A stretch of 64,000 nucleotides of DNA. Source: Micrasema longulum. Lineage: Eukaryota > Arthropoda > Insecta > Trichoptera > Brachycentridae. The stretch covers positions 1 to 64,000 of the forward strand of contig JAGVSM010000902.1 of assembly GCA_022494885.1 (NCBI GenBank). Direction: 5' to 3'. This document shows, piece after piece, positions 31,826 through 44,032 of the stretch. The translations under genes and the position numbers were made by a program. Positions within the stretch are counted from its first letter, which is position 1. Each line of letters opens with the position of its first letter. The notes under the pieces were generated by a model. It saw nothing but the letters and a program-made list of their open reading frames with translations. It was not told the DNA's origin and searched no databases.

Positions 31826-31998
31826 CAAATTACAACAGTGATGGAGAACATTTTACAGAAGGGAATATGGAAGTCTAGACATTTATAGGGCTTATGACCT
31901 GCCACTGGCTGGTTTAAGTGGCCACTTTATACACTGTAACATTCACCATTTTGTCTATGCTTGAACATCCATATCCCTTCGATTCTTTCACTGTTGAT
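31826..31998 (+). mobile_element. Hairpin element, family A (left arm and centre)
   Basis: TTACAACAGTGATGGAGAAC, AAGTCTAGACATTTATAGGG, GTGGCCACTTTATACACTG and CTTTCACTGTTGATTTTAGTGAAGTT match the first half of 18591-18938. The inverted arm and tail are absent. Confidence 0.75.
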
Positions 31999-32280
31999 TT
32001 TAGTGAAGTTAAAGAGCTACAACCTTTATTGTTGTGAAGAGATTCATCTGATTGAATTATTTCACATACTACTTAAGACACAGCCAATTTTTAAACTTTT
32101 TGGACCAGTTGGTATTTAGTGTGTTGTAGAAAATATCATATAAAAATATCATTTTTTAAATAAAATATTGAAAAATATGAAATTTAATACAATCTTAAAA
32201 AATCTCCATATTATGAAATACGTCTTAATTAATCAAAATTAAAATGAAACCATTTCTTTTTTTACCACTTATTATTTGCA

Positions 32281-32384
32281 CAGTAAGTTTTTCTGTTATT
32301 ATGCCGTGTTTCGTTCGTTCTATTTACCGGCATCATCCCTGATGATGGACGACACGCGGCATAAAAAGTTAGAAAAACTTATTG
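32281..32384. mobile_element. Foldback MITE-like inverted repeat
   Basis: CAGTAAGTTTTTCTGTTATTATGCCGTGT and, reversed, CAATAAGTTTTTCTAACTTTTTATGCCGCGTGT form imperfect arms of about 30 bp around a centre with its own CATCATCCCTGATGATG palindrome. Single copy here. Confidence 0.6.
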
Positions 32385-34731
32385 CGCATTTGAACGGCCG
32401 TGAAAAACTACGAAGTTTAATCACTTATTAATAATTAAATTATTCACCGGTTTCGGAGTTACTATATGCTCCGTTACCAAGGTATAATTTAGCAATTAAT
32501 TTAATCCTATTTAATCATTTTCAGTGTCTAGATAAAACTAATACATATGGAGGTAATAAGTCATATCTTTATGTCAAGTAGTTATTTTATTTTTACATCT
32601 GAGCATGTTTTTTATTCTTTATTTTATTTCTTAACTTTTAATTACTTTTACAAATTTTCTTCATTTTTTTACTTTAATTTTAATTTTTAAACAACTTTTT
32701 TGTAATTTAATTAATAACCTTACATATAATTACTTTATAATATGGAAACTTCGCTGGTCCATTAGATTAAAGTCTAACTGTGTAAAATGTAAAACTTTGT
32801 AACTGTACTGTATGATTCATAATAAAAAGAAAATAAAAAAAATAAGCGTTTGTGAAGGTATGGCGTGAAGGGTGCGGGGATCGACATTCGATTATTTGTT
32901 TTCAAATTAAATTTAGTATTTAATAAGTGGTTAAAAACAAAGGGTTTTTATTTTTACTTGAATAAGGTATTTAATGAAATACTTCAAACATATATTTTAC
33001 ATCTTATTTATTCCCTAAAATTAGGCGAATTTATATTTAATTTACTTAATTACACCAATAATATTTTATGTAGTCGTATATGCATTATATTTCGTTTCAG
33101 ATTGGATTAGGACAGAAAACATAAAGTATCGATAAAATTAATATTCTACTTAGGTGTATTGAATAACATAAAACTACATCGCGTGAGGCGAAAGCTGTTA
33201 TGAATCAATTTATAAAAATTATATCCCAGCATGCAATCAATAAAATAATATATGAGAGCTTTTTAAATAAGTTTTTGCTCATAAGTAAAGGGTTAATAAA
33301 CAAGCCCCGTCGCATTAAAAGTACCTAATTTAGAACTTGAAACTCTAATTTAACCAATACACCCAGAAATAACAAATTAAAAATACAATATTACATTTTT
33401 CTAATTAATTAACATACAAAATACAAAAAATACCAAAAACTTCAAAGTTTTTTTGGAAAAAAACAAGGGAAAGGCAAAATACAATATCGAAGACGAATTC
33501 ATTTAATTTCCATAAACAAAATAAATGAAACTTATGTACAAAAACAGAAAAAAAAAACCTAATGATAATTTTCTGGGTTATTAATTTGTGTATCCATGTC
33601 CGTACATCAATCCACATGATGACACGTTGCAATGCTGTCTGCTGTCATCATCTGGGCTACTGTAATATGTCGATGTCGATGTCACGAAAACTGTCATTAC
33701 AGGTAGTCTGTATTCTTCGAGGGGTGCTATTTTTCATGTAATTAATCTATGAGTACGAAATGTCGATGTTTTCTTGAAATTCTATCAAAGAATTTTTTTC
33801 ATGTAGTAATCTTTCTGGGAGTTTTCGGGCAGCTACATTTCAGGCAAAAAGTGTATTCTTTAGATTCACCACAATTTAACATTCAAACAATTTTTAGATA
33901 CCTAATTTGAAACAATAAACTTATCCCCATAAATACTACCGCGGGACCACAAGCCGACTCTAAATAATTAGATATAATTTTACATGTGCATTATTTTAAC
34001 TTCCCCGTATACAGGTGAACAGAACATTCCAGCGTAGACAAGGTTTTTGTGAGTTAAAATTGACAATTCCAACGTCGCATTAAACCAGATATGCAAGTTA
34101 TGTTTTCTAAAGATACTCATCGTAACAATGGTTCACATAAACAATAGCCGATGCTTCGTATTGTTTCAGATGTAAGTGGCCTTTTTGAAGAGATGAAATG
34201 AGAATTCTTTGCGATGGGAACAGTCAGTGTAAAATCACAGAAAAAAGCCATATGGAAATATGCCTTCAGTAGATATACATAGTTTGTAGAACATTTGACA
34301 ACAGTGAAATTCTGATTCGCAGATCAATATATAAAAGTAAGTTTACTATTGTAACCAAGGCGTGAATACACACAAAACTTTTAAAATGTTTTTTCATAAT
34401 TTTATTTTTTCTTTCTTATGTTATACAAAAATATTATAACTGTCCATTATTTATTATAGGAGCAAAAAAAATTAAAATTTTCTTGTATATCCACGAATAG
34501 GCCATGCCTTTGTGGGATTTTTTGTTTATTTTTTTTCTATTAATAAGTATTTCATTGATATGTAATTATGCTTTATTTTTTTCATAATTCTCCGTTTTAT
34601 TATTATGTTTATTGTAAAAAAACAAAAAAAAAAAAAAAAATAAGTGCAGAAAAAATATCACTGACTGTCCACACCACCGACAACAAAAGAAGATTAAAAA
34701 ACGCGCTTTTAATTCAATGTGTAAAAAGATT
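32385..34731. other. AT-rich stretch with LINE-like tail
   Basis: 32560-32850 is T-rich and ends ATTCATAATAAAAAGAAAAT, a LINE-like 3' end on the plus strand. The rest shows no gene or shared repeat; a poly-A run lies at 34620-34640. Confidence 0.4.
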
Positions 34732-34835
34732 ACCGTATCTTTTGGACCATAAGACGCACTTTTTACTCTGAAAATTCAACCAAAAATTTAGGAGCGTCTT
34801 ATGGTCCGATGCGTCTTATCGTCCGCAAAATACGA
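34732..34835. mobile_element. MITE with GACCATAAGACGC inverted repeats
   Basis: Left end CCGTATCTTTTGGACCATAAGACGCA; right end, reversed, CGTATTTTGCGGACGATAAGACGCA, and a second inner copy GGACCATAAGACGCTCC reversed. The two inner copies pair as well. No coding sequence; superfamily not assigned. Confidence 0.7.
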
Positions 34836-34959
34836 TAATAGGTATCATCAGGGGAAAGCGATTAGTGATGTCTTAAAACGTGTGACACAAACAAAATTGT
34901 ATGTAATTTAACAATTTATGCAAGCAAACTTATTTTTATCGGTAGAAGTATTTGATTTT

Positions 34960-35110
34960 CTCTAGTTTCTCTCCAGTTTCCGCTCATTCCTGTACTACTC
35001 CATTTCTCTTCCACATATTCCACCCATCTTTTCCTTGGGCCGCTTTTTGTCATTTCCCCAGGGAGTCCACTTGGTAACGTATAGTGCACTTACATCGGGC
35101 AGTTTCCAGG
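34960..35110 (-). pseudogene. LINE fragment, RT C-terminal tail
   Basis: Minus strand reads KRWVEYVEEKWSSTGMSGNW followed by RETRENQ, matching the RP..RW.DDV......G..W...A.DR..W tail found at the end of many non-LTR RT proteins (RTE-type and relatives). The upstream frame is shifted (WTPWGNDKKRPKE). Short and isolated. Confidence 0.55.
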
Positions 35111-38082
35111 ATGTTTCGCCCCCCGCAAGCTTTTGACTTGCAGAATTATTGCAGTAATATTGATTCATTTTCCGCTACTAATTATACATTTCATGCAAAT
35201 GTTACCTCGTACAGATATTTAGTAACTAACCCCGGCGGGATTTAAAGAAAAAAATATTAATAATAAAACATCAAATACATGAACGAGATATAGAAGAAAG
35301 AAACTCATTTGGAACGGTACATAAAAAGAAAATATTTTTGTGACATTACATAATATCAGATATTACAATCCAAAAAGTAATAAAACATGATACTATAAAC
35401 ATACTGTTTAATTGCAATAGTTTTAGATTTGCTATTTGACTTTCTGTTTTCAAGTCAAGATTTTCTAGAGACTTGAAAAATAAAATTCAAAATTGACTTA
35501 AGATTTAAAATCTTTCAGAGCAAAACATTTCATTTCATTTCGTGATGACTCCCAGAATCATCTCACTCGTGGTTATACTTGATTTGATTAAAATTTTCGT
35601 TACACATTGAAAAGTCGTCGATAAATACTAAATACAAAGCTTAAAAAAAAAAACGATTATTCGCTTTGGTAAATTTAGTTGCTAATTTGTAATAATATAC
35701 TTCTTAGACCTACTCAAGCGTTCATGAACTCCCTAAACTTATTGAATTTAGCCGAAATGGGAGCCCACTAATTTCGTAACCACATCTACTGAAATTGTAA
35801 TTAGGATAGTTTAGAAAATTTTCCCCCATTTCATTAAGCTAGCAGAGTAAATTTTAACTGCTGTAAGATCTTTTTAACGAACTATAAAAAAATGCAGTCG
35901 ATTTTTAATCGCCTAACTAGTCGCGAAACTTTTAACTGGGCAGTTTTCTTCCGCAAGGCTCGGGAACACGTAACAATGGAGGGCCACCCACACCGGGCTA
36001 TGTGGCGACCAAACTCCGGAAGGAAAATTAAAAACTTGACAATATAGTAGTTATCTACCTATACCCTAGACCCCAGTAGACGAGTAGACCGACGGGCTAG
36101 ACGGGGAATGAAGTATTTTTATCGCCCGGCCGACATTATATTATATTCACACCGTTATATTATGCTATATGCGAGGAGTAGTTATAGAGCCTCGTCTAGA
36201 TGCTGCATTGAATATGTAATGGGGTTTTCATATTTATAATCATCAATTTAGTTTGCGGCACGCAGTTTTGGTACTTAACAATAAAGAAAATAAAAACAAA
36301 CACTCCAACCGGATATTTTTACAACCCGGCGCCTTAGCACAATAAACTTTTAGTACCTATCTACTTTATTTTGTTAGAACATCCACTTTGAATGTTATTT
36401 CTGGAGATAAATACCACGTAAAAAAACTATTTATTTAATTTTAATTGCGCATTTCAACAATCTGGTGATTTACATTTGTTGGCTTTCAAATTGCCTCTAA
36501 GGTGCAACAACTGTGTGGACCTAAAATGATTAAAAATAACAAAAATTTTAGTTACACCTAATTTGAATATCATAAATACAACAAATATAATTACAAAGAT
36601 ATAACACAATTATTTAGTATAAAAGTCATATTATTAATAGTATGTAAGATTATAAACATGCACATTTTTATTTATTTAGATCATATTACTTGCGCAGAAA
36701 GGACGCCAAGAAAGTAAAAAGTTATGAAAAGAGTAATGCCAATCATAATTTTAAAAGAAGACCTGGAAAAGCATCCTTGGCCGTTTAATCCCACTGAATA
36801 TTAAATATCACGCGCGTCCGGTGTTTATATAGCTCAATTTAAACTTACAATAATTCACTTTGAAATACAACGATAATAAAAGCGCGGACATATTTGACCC
36901 ACTACAGCGAAGCTCGCGTTAATAGCGGACGGATGTTCATTCCACATCCAGACTGCGCTGTCAGGACATCAGAGTGCCAGAGAGGTGAAAAAAAAAAATA
37001 TAGGTACAAAGATAGCAATGATATAGGTACTACTGTTATATGTGAAATAATGATGGGTAAAATGAGATAATCGCTAAAATATTAGTATTATCAATGTTCA
37101 TAAATTCAGTACTTGTGATGAACGAAAAATTGTTTTAACATAAAAAATCTAAATTTATTTTAAAAAGAAGTGATTAAGTTGATTGTGCTAGCGCGTCGAA
37201 CGATTATGGTATTATTTTACTCAAAGAAAAATAACTCGCGCGTGTGAAGAATATGTTGCCTTTATTGGAGAGATTTATATCGGAATATTTCGGTACCTAC
37301 ATAAGGTCATCGCATGAAGACCCGAACTATTTATCGGCGCATTGCAACGCACGGTGGGAAAAAAAAGGTAATTGAAGTTATTTGTTCAGCTATTCACTCA
37401 TATATTCAGGTGGAAATTTGAGCAATTACTTTGGACTATAACGTTGGAAAAACACATTACATTTAGGTTCGGGCGTGTTAAGTAGAAATGACATCATTTT
37501 AGAAACGTTAAATTATCTTTCAGTTAACCTCTTAATTGGGATTAATTATTTTGTAACGATTATTACAACTACCTATTTGTTCTAACGTCTAATTGATTCA
37601 TTCTCTGCACTGTTATCAATTTGTGTTACTTTTTCGTTTTAAATAATCATTTAAAAATATTATGTATCGTTTTCGAAACGACGCGCTTCCAAGGGGAAAT
37701 ATTAAAAGTAACCTTTTCACCTTGACCAGACTTGTCAATCAGCTGATAAATATATGTTAAGTGCTTTTAAATATCCGTAATTGAGGATGATGCCGATTGT
37801 TCGAATAATTCCTTCGCTTACTAACTGTAGACATGTACACAGTGACATTTTTTCTACGAGTTCAAAACGTATTTTCCAATTCAACGGATTACTACGTACT
37901 TTGTACCAATTTTCAACAACCTGTTTTTACATACGAACAATATGAGAAAAATGTACCTAATTCACCCCCATTTTAAGGGGTATCATATTATTTATAAGTA
38001 TCACTGCGTTAAAAATAATATCTACCTCAAAACAGTTTTTATCATACTAATAAATGATACCTAAATATACTGTTTCAGTAAG
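35111..38082. other. Single-copy stretch, possible regulatory DNA
   Basis: 35930-36260 and 36770-37370 are GC-richer, single-copy blocks. The first holds TTTATAATCATCAATTTAG, like Hox/Exd-type sites; the second ends in an exon-like CCAGAGAG/GTGAAA at 36983. No recognisable coding. Confidence 0.3.
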
Positions 38083-38795
38083 CCGCCAATCGATAAAGAC
38101 AATTTACAATTAGCCATCACTCAGTGCATTGAAAAATAGGTGAGTGCATGGCTGAAAATCGGCTGCATCAAAAACAGAAAACCTTTGTGTTTCTACTAGC
38201 TAAGGCAAATTAAGTGTATCCGAAAACATTTACCTAATGAGGCGGCCCGTCTTTTAGTGGGCGCATTTGTGATATCAATAGTCGATTATTGCAATGGAAT
38301 ATATGCTGGCTTACCTAAATATAAAATTGAGCGATTGCAGTCCATTCTAAATGCAGCTGCCAGGTTAATATTTGGTGTATCAAAGTACGATCACATTACA
38401 CCGTTGCTTCAAAGTCTTCACTGGTTACGTTTTCCAGAAAGGATCGAGTAAAAGCTGTGTTGGTTAATGTACCAGGTGATGCACAACACGGCTCTTCAAT
38501 ACCTTAAGGAACTTTGCGTTCCGGACGAGCTGGTAGATAGGCACAACACGGCTCCTCAATACCTTAAGGAACTCTGCGTTCCGGACGAGCTGGTAGATAG
38601 GCGCCTCACTCTCCACTCAGCCTCCTGTTCTGCTGTAGGGAAGGTGATACAACCCCATTCACGCAACCAGAGTTCCAAATTTGGCGATAGGGCTTTTGCA
38701 ATAGCCGGACCTTTGGCGTGGAATGCCCTACCTTCAAAGGTTCGAAATTGTGCAACAGAATCCGTTTTCAGAAAAAAACTTGAAAAGTGACACTT
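38083..38795 (+). pseudogene. L2/CR1-like LINE RT, C-terminal relic
   Basis: 38083-38200 reads KPPIDKDNLQLAITQCIEK-stop, VSAWLKIGCIK, the segment after the YADD box. 38257-38451 reads SIVDYCNGIYAGLPKYKIER then QSILNAAARLIFGVSKYDH and LHWLRFPERIE, classic L2/CR1 blocks. 38467-38790 continues QYLKELCVPDELVDRR ... FGDRAFAIAGPLAWNALPSK. Two internal stops. It contains a 60-bp in-frame tandem duplication (38481-38600). Sister copy on the minus strand at 43560-43985. Confidence 0.88.
38481..38600 (+). repeat. 60-bp tandem duplication inside the LINE ORF
   Basis: Two 60-bp units (38481-38540, 38541-38600), starting GCACAACACGGCTC and ending CTGGTAGATAG, differ at two positions. The length is a multiple of three, so the reading frame survives and HNTA-QYLKELCVPDELVDR appears twice. 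The sister LINE at 43.8 kb has one unit. Confidence 0.95.
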
Positions 38796-39005
38796 TTTAG
38801 ATGTAATTTTTAGAAGTACCATATTGTGTGTATTACATGATTTGTAAAATTTGCCTGTTAGTAAATAGTAATTAAGAGTTAGCCTGTAGATAGACCTTAT
38901 TAAAAAAAATAATATATATATTTAAGTATAATGTACAGGGCCCTTGAAGTGATGATACTCACGAAAACGGCGCTATAAAAATTGTCGAAATTATTATGAT
39001 GATGA
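38796..39005 (+). mobile_element. 3' UTR of the L2-like LINE
   Basis: The last 65 bp (GGGCCCTTGAAGTGATGATA, CGAAAACGGCGCTATA, then ATTATTATGATGATGA) is shared with the LINE ends at 30822, 43455 and 47530. It ends in a trinucleotide microsatellite instead of poly-A, as L2/CR1 elements do. Confidence 0.75.
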
Positions 39006-39044
39006 AACAACAACAAAAAAAATAGATAATCGAATCGAAATAAA

Positions 39045-39125
39045 ATATATTTTTTTACTCTATGCGCGAACCTGGGACCTTTCCTACCTGGTTCGACGCT
39101 CTTTCCACTGAACCAACGAGATCAG
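39045..39125 (-). mobile_element. tRNA-like SINE head (family F), interrupted
   Basis: Minus strand: TGATCTCGTTGGTTCAGTGG (box A region), then AGAGCGTCGAACCAGG and box B AGGTTCGCGC. It is too degenerate at both acceptor-stem positions for a working tRNA. A family D SINE inserted 20 bp upstream of its start. Confidence 0.6.
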
Positions 39126-39142
39126 TTAATTTCACGAGAAAT

Positions 39143-39404
39143 TCATCATCATTCCCTTTCCGCACCTAATGGTGCATAGGGCACTGCATTGGTACACCAA
39201 TCGCAGCGTATCTTGATCATTTTTGTAACATGAAGGTAAGATGATTAGTCTTACGCTTCAGTTACCAGTCCAGGGACTATGAAATATTCTAGTGTGAAAA
39301 CACACTTTTTAAATATTTTTTTTATATAAACCATGTCGGGAATTGAACCCGACAACCTCTTGCATGGCAGGCTAACGCGCTGACCATTACACCACGAGGC
39401 CGAC
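39143..39404 (-). mobile_element. tRNA-derived SINE, family D (copy 2)
   Basis: Head (minus) CCTCGTGGTGTAATGGTCAG with box B GGGTTCAATTCCC, and the body matches 9717-9977 over its whole length (TAATGGTGCATAGGGC, GGTACACCAATCGCAG, CCAGTCCAGGGACTAT). GAAATT flanks both sides. Confidence 0.85.
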
Positions 39405-40268
39405 GAAATTAACTGACTTAATTATACCTGTCGTATCTTTATTAGTCCCTTTTTAAAGTACCAACTCTCCAACATATCGCACCTTTAAAGACAAACCATA
39501 AACGAAATTTTTCAAGAATTTAGTTAAAAATGTTCAATTTAAAAAAAAAAAAACTTTTCTGAATTTGATGTTGTAATGTAAATGAATATCCATCATTATG
39601 ACCTCAAAAGATGGTTTAAAGCACCACGATCTTAAATTCTATAGCGAAAAAGCCTTGCATTTATTTTATTTAAGCTCCCGTGTAAAAGTTAATATTTTTG
39701 TTTAGTAACGGTTTGTTTTTAAAGGTGCGATAATATGTATTAATAAATTAGTGTCGGGGAGTGAGTTATATTTTAATATGATACGATTAATTATAAATTT
39801 ACAAATTTTCTTTGTTTTTTTATACATTTAAGTTACATCAGATCAAACCACATGAATATGAACTAATTTTGTTTTTCTCATTCTAAATTAAAGCCGTTTC
39901 GCATTACGTGATAAAATTGACCAATGCAAATTTAACTTTATCTGTGACATGTGCACGTTCCTTATCGACGTGTCACGTTTCTCTATCAACATTTCTTATA
40001 AAATTCTATACTACGAGTCGGTACATTGGCGTTTTCAGATTTTAATCATACTTACACATTACACACAATGCAGAATTCTGGAATTCGCAAAATGAACTTT
40101 AAATAATGTAATAAGACGGTACCAGAATAAGGCGGGGGACTAGACTTGTCGCATGCAAATATACCTACAGAAATATCATGTCAATTTAAAATTCAAGTAA
40201 AGTCCCGCGTCGTGCGAGTGTAAGTGCGGTAAATGGAAACAAACTATCACAGAACTCAAGGGGTTATA
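39405..40268. other. AT-rich stretch, nothing recognised
   Basis: No gene or shared repeat seen. Confidence 0.5.
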
Positions 40269-40610
40269 CAGGGTGTTCTTAAAACCCTGTCACATCCAAA
40301 ACCACGATGATCAGTATGGGCAAGAAGACATCTTAGCATATTAAAAAAAATATTAAGAACAAATATTTTTTTTAAATAAAATATTTAAAAAAACAAATGG
40401 TTGCTTACTTCTGCAGGGAAAAGTGAGGGGAGCGCGGCGCAGTTTCAGACTCCCCCCTTCCCCCTCTTCGTTTCACCCCTGCAGAAGTTTTGTTGATATT
40501 TTATTTTTAAAAATTTTATTCGTTCTATAAAATATTTTAATATGAGAATATCTTCTTGCTCATACTGATCATGGTGGTTTCGGATGTGACAGGGTTTAAT
40601 GAACACCCTG
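40269..40610. mobile_element. Foldback DNA element, copy 1 (TA target)
   Basis: Arms of about 150 bp: CAGGGTGTTCTTAAAACCCT at the left and, reversed, CAGGGTGTTCATTAAACCCT at the right, continuing GTCACATCC.AAACCAC and TCAGTATG.GCAAGAAGA. The centre is GC-rich (GAGGGGAGCGCGGCGCAG ... CCCCCTTCCCCCTCTTCG). Flanked by TATA on both sides, consistent with TA target choice. Copy 2 is at 45103-45474. Confidence 0.9.
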
Positions 40611-40750
40611 TATACAGCAGGCGCGTTCCGTCCATACTTACTGTGGATGCGGCGCATCCCTTGACTGTTATAGAAAATATTATTAAAGATTAAAAATATG
40701 AAAAGAAAATCTTCAAATATTCTAAAAATTATCTTATTCCGTATTTCCTG

Positions 40751-40779
40751 CCAAGGTACTGAGTATCAAAGTACCTTGG
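40751..40779. repeat. Perfect 10-bp hairpin
   Basis: CCAAGGTACT and AGTACCTTGG pair perfectly around a 9-base loop. Single copy; meaning unknown. Confidence 0.6.
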
Positions 40780-42189
40780 CCTCGACTGTATTCGTTAAAT
40801 ACGCTGCAATCTGGATACTGCTCTTTATTTTGAGTCCAGTCCTATTACAAGTGACCGAACTTCCGCGCACGCGCACTAATGTTCATGGCGTTATCATATT
40901 GTTCTGCGAGACTCATAGAGATAAGACCTTCCAACGTAATATAATACCTCAAGCGCACTTTATAAAAGCGATTGTATACTATATTGAATTTAATTAGATA
41001 TTTACATATCTACTAAAGGTAAAGACGTGATTATTTTTTGTCAGCATCCCTACTGATAATATTGACCGCACGCGCGTGATATACAGTTAGAATTTTTTTA
41101 AATTTATTTTTTCATTTCACTTTTCGCATATATTTTCATCGCACATATATTTAAGTACACGCACAGATAATTTCCAGTCAATCCGGCGATTATTTTCGAA
41201 GATACACGCATATTTGTAAAGACGTGTCAGATCGTTAAAAAGAAGGAGGCTGGAGCGGCCTAGAACGCTGTCCCTTTTTATTTAAATGCCTATTTAGAGC
41301 ACACGAGAGGGAAGAATGGTCTGCAGAAAACACTAACTTGAGTTATTAGAAGCTGCGAAAAGGGGCGGAGGGTGGATTATATGGCCCTACAATAGACGAA
41401 TCGATGTTAGTTGAAAAAAAATATTTTTACTCTATCTAAAGTGCTTTTAAAACTTTAAACCCGTTTTTCTCCAAATTGTGTTTTTAAAGTTGGTGACTAA
41501 GATTTCTCGAAAACGGCTGAACCGATCAGTCTCAACTTTTAACACAAGCTTTTTAAATATATTTTTTAATAATTAATCGAAGGTTTCTCACCGATGAATA
41601 TTTCTTTTTTTATAAACAATTTAAGGCCAAAATTTTGGTGAAAAACTGTTTTTTTTTTGTTTCTTTATTCGAATTATTAGAAAATTATACATTACTTTAC
41701 CGAAGTACGTTTGGTTTTTTCATTTTTAATTATCCAGTCTAGAGATATCGTGGTTACCGCAAGACGCCTATTTTGAGAGGAGCTTCTGAAGATCATCTAT
41801 AGCAAATTTCAAAATTATTATTTTAAAAAATAAAAAATGTAAAAATATAGTTACTATAATATTAGTACAAATTTTTACATTTATGAATTTAAAAGTCTTC
41901 TGAGGAAAAATTCTAGAAAACTCGTTTTTTTGGCCTCCTAACTGTATAGAACCCCTTTAGCTATTTCTTCCGAGAAATGAACATTTCATAACGTTATGCT
42001 TTCGAACTATTTTGGCTCAGTGAAAAAATAAAAGTTAAAAGTACGATAGAAGAAAAACGTTGGTACTTAAAAGTGTGTTATTTATTTTTCAAATTTATTT
42101 CATGTTGAAATCAAACTTGTACGTATTGGCGAATTACAGTTTTAAACGTTTCATTATTTTACAAATTCCGTTTAATAAAAAAAATAATT
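40780..42189. other. AT-rich stretch, possible old repeat
   Basis: 41480-41560 (TTTCTCGAAAACGGCTGAAC) has the style of old DNA-transposon consensus sequence but no partner in this window. No gene seen. Confidence 0.3.
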
Positions 42190-42310
42190 AATTTTATATT
42201 TAGTGTTTTTTTTTCTTTCTAAATAATAAACAATGATTAATAATAAAACTAATGTGACCTCACTGGGGTTACCCGTGCCGAGGTGTTGATTTTTTGGTTT
42301 TTCCTTGATT
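42190..42310 (-). mobile_element. LINE 3' tail, CTCGGCACGGG family
   Basis: AATAATAAAACTAATGTGACCTCACTGGGGTTACCCGTGCCGAGG matches the 3' end of the RT element at 50740-50800; further copies at 57770 and 63555. Confidence 0.65.
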
Positions 42311-42418
42311 CTACTTACATGTTCCGTTATTTTTTTGTGAAAGTTGATTATTTCCAAAATTCAGGAAGGATAACTAAAATAATTCACATAAAACGTTCGT
42401 TTAAATTATTTTATTTTT

Positions 42419-42563
42419 GCACCACAACAGGCCAGGAGGCTCTATTACAGTGGTGAATTACATCACAGAACACCCAGGATTGAGAAAAATCATTTTGTGT
42501 TCTTACCGGGAATCGAACCCGGAACCTTCCGTGTGAGTCTTGACCGCTACACCACGGAGGCCG
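42419..42563 (-). mobile_element. tRNA-derived SINE, family C (copy 2)
   Basis: GCACCACAACAGGCCAGGAG ... GGGAATCGAACCCGGAACCT ... GACCGCTACACCACGGAGGC matches 15681-15846 with a few small deletions, one of which removes part of the anticodon-arm region. Confidence 0.85.
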
Positions 42564-43439
42564 CTGTAATAATATTTTTTTACGAAAAGCATAACAGTAT
42601 TTTATGATTTCTGAAAGTTTAGAACATGGAATTTTTGTGATAAAAGTGATAAATATTTCTTTGTACTCATTTTTTTATTGCACCTAGTTTAAATAATGTT
42701 TTATTAACTTTTATGACTGCTTTTTGAAAATGTATCCCATACAAGCAGCAGTAATTTGACGATGCTAGAGAAGTTTTTGAAACCTGCAGAGTAGTTAGCA
42801 AAGCAAACATTACAAAGTATATGTTTGTACTTCGACAATTTAAACATTATTTTTTTATTAAAAATGAGAAAAAGTTAAATTACATGTAAAACAATTTGAT
42901 TGAATGCTCAGTAGGTCGGATGAATATATTTTCATTTGAAAATAATAGAATGGCCGAGTGTAGAAAATATCCACCACGGGGGTTATAAAATGGAATTATA
43001 TTTTAAAATCTCGCATATTCCCTACAAATTAAACGGGAACGAGAGCCTACATAAATCAACATGCTATAATCCAATTACAATATGGCCACTGGGCTGGGCC
43101 GCCGGACACCGGACAGTCACTCTGCTCTGCCAAGGTACCACTACTAGCTACTAGCTACGAGTAGTAGCAGAGCGAGGACCGATTTGCGATACTTTGATTT
43201 CGATCTATTCGAACGAACAGTTATAAATAATAATGCATTCATATTTTCAAATCAGTTATTTCCAAAACCTGCTAACTCAATGAAATACGTGATTGCCAAA
43301 TGTTGTATGTTAGAATATAAGCAGATGCAAATATTATAGGTACTGGTACATAGCACTGATCACTCTTTAAAACGATCAAACAAAGAACAAAACAATCAGT
43401 AATAACAAAGACCCCTCAATTAATATTTTTTAAACAAAA
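42564..43439. other. AT-rich stretch
   Basis: 43080-43200 is more complex (GGGCTGGGCCGCCGGACACC, then TAGCTACTAGCTACGAGTAG). No gene or shared repeat seen. Confidence 0.4.
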
Positions 43440-43985
43440 ACAAAGATTTTAAGATTTTATTATTATTATTATGGATAACTTATATGGCGCCATTTTCGTA
43501 ATATAATACCTCAAGGGCGCTTTACATGGTGATTCTACAGTTAAAGGTTTTTTTTTTATTGAAGCTTTTAAATTTGTAATTTAATTAAAACAATTTATTT
43601 TGTTGACACATGCTACGGATTTATTCAAATGATTTAGATAACAAGTGGGTTTTCAGTTTTCTTCGAAACATCACTTCACTTTTATAGCCTCGCAGCTCTG
43701 CTGGGAGAGCATTCCATGCCATAGGGTCTGCGACCGCAAATGCACGTTCACTAAATTTAGTGCGCTGTTTGCGTAGAGGTACAATAACTCTTCCTCTTGC
43801 AGTAGACGTAGCTGATCTAAGCGTGAGACGCCTGTCAGCTAGTTCATCTGGAATGCATAGTTCCTTTAGATATTCCGGAGCCGAGTTGTGCAGTGACTTA
43901 TACATAAGCCAACAGAGTTTGTATTCGACCCTCTGTGGAAAACGTAGCCAGTGTAGTTCCCGAAGTAGTGCAGTGATTTACCTGA
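43440..43985 (-). pseudogene. L2/CR1-like LINE, 3' half (copy 2)
   Basis: Minus strand from 43985: HWLRFPQRVEYKLCWLMYKS, then HNSAPEYLKELCIPDELADR and RAFAVADPMAWNALPAELRG, ending with a stop at 43621. It is uninterrupted over 94 codons. The 3' UTR (43620-43440) ends GTAAAGCGCCCTTGAGGTAT ... CGAAAATGGCGCCATATAAG and an (ATA)n run. Same family as 38083-39005 but without the 60-bp duplication. 5' truncated. Confidence 0.88.
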
Positions 43986-43987
43986 AT

Positions 43988-44032
43988 ATTTAAATTTTCC
44001 GGGACATTTTTAACGAGTTGTAAATATATCAC
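43988..44032 (-). mobile_element. SINE family B fragment
   Basis: AATATTTAAATTTTCCGGGACATTTTTAACGAGTTGTAAATATATCAC matches the body of the family B SINEs. It abuts the truncated 5' end of the LINE. Confidence 0.55.

Noticed and set aside
32281..32384. Hammerhead ribozyme at CTGATGATGG
   Set aside because: No GAAA follows at a suitable distance on either strand; it is an ordinary inverted repeat.
38556..38822. 88-codon minus-strand frame
   Set aside because: Antisense shadow of the LINE reverse transcriptase on the plus strand.
43760..43993. 77-codon plus-strand frame
   Set aside because: Antisense shadow of the minus-strand LINE copy.
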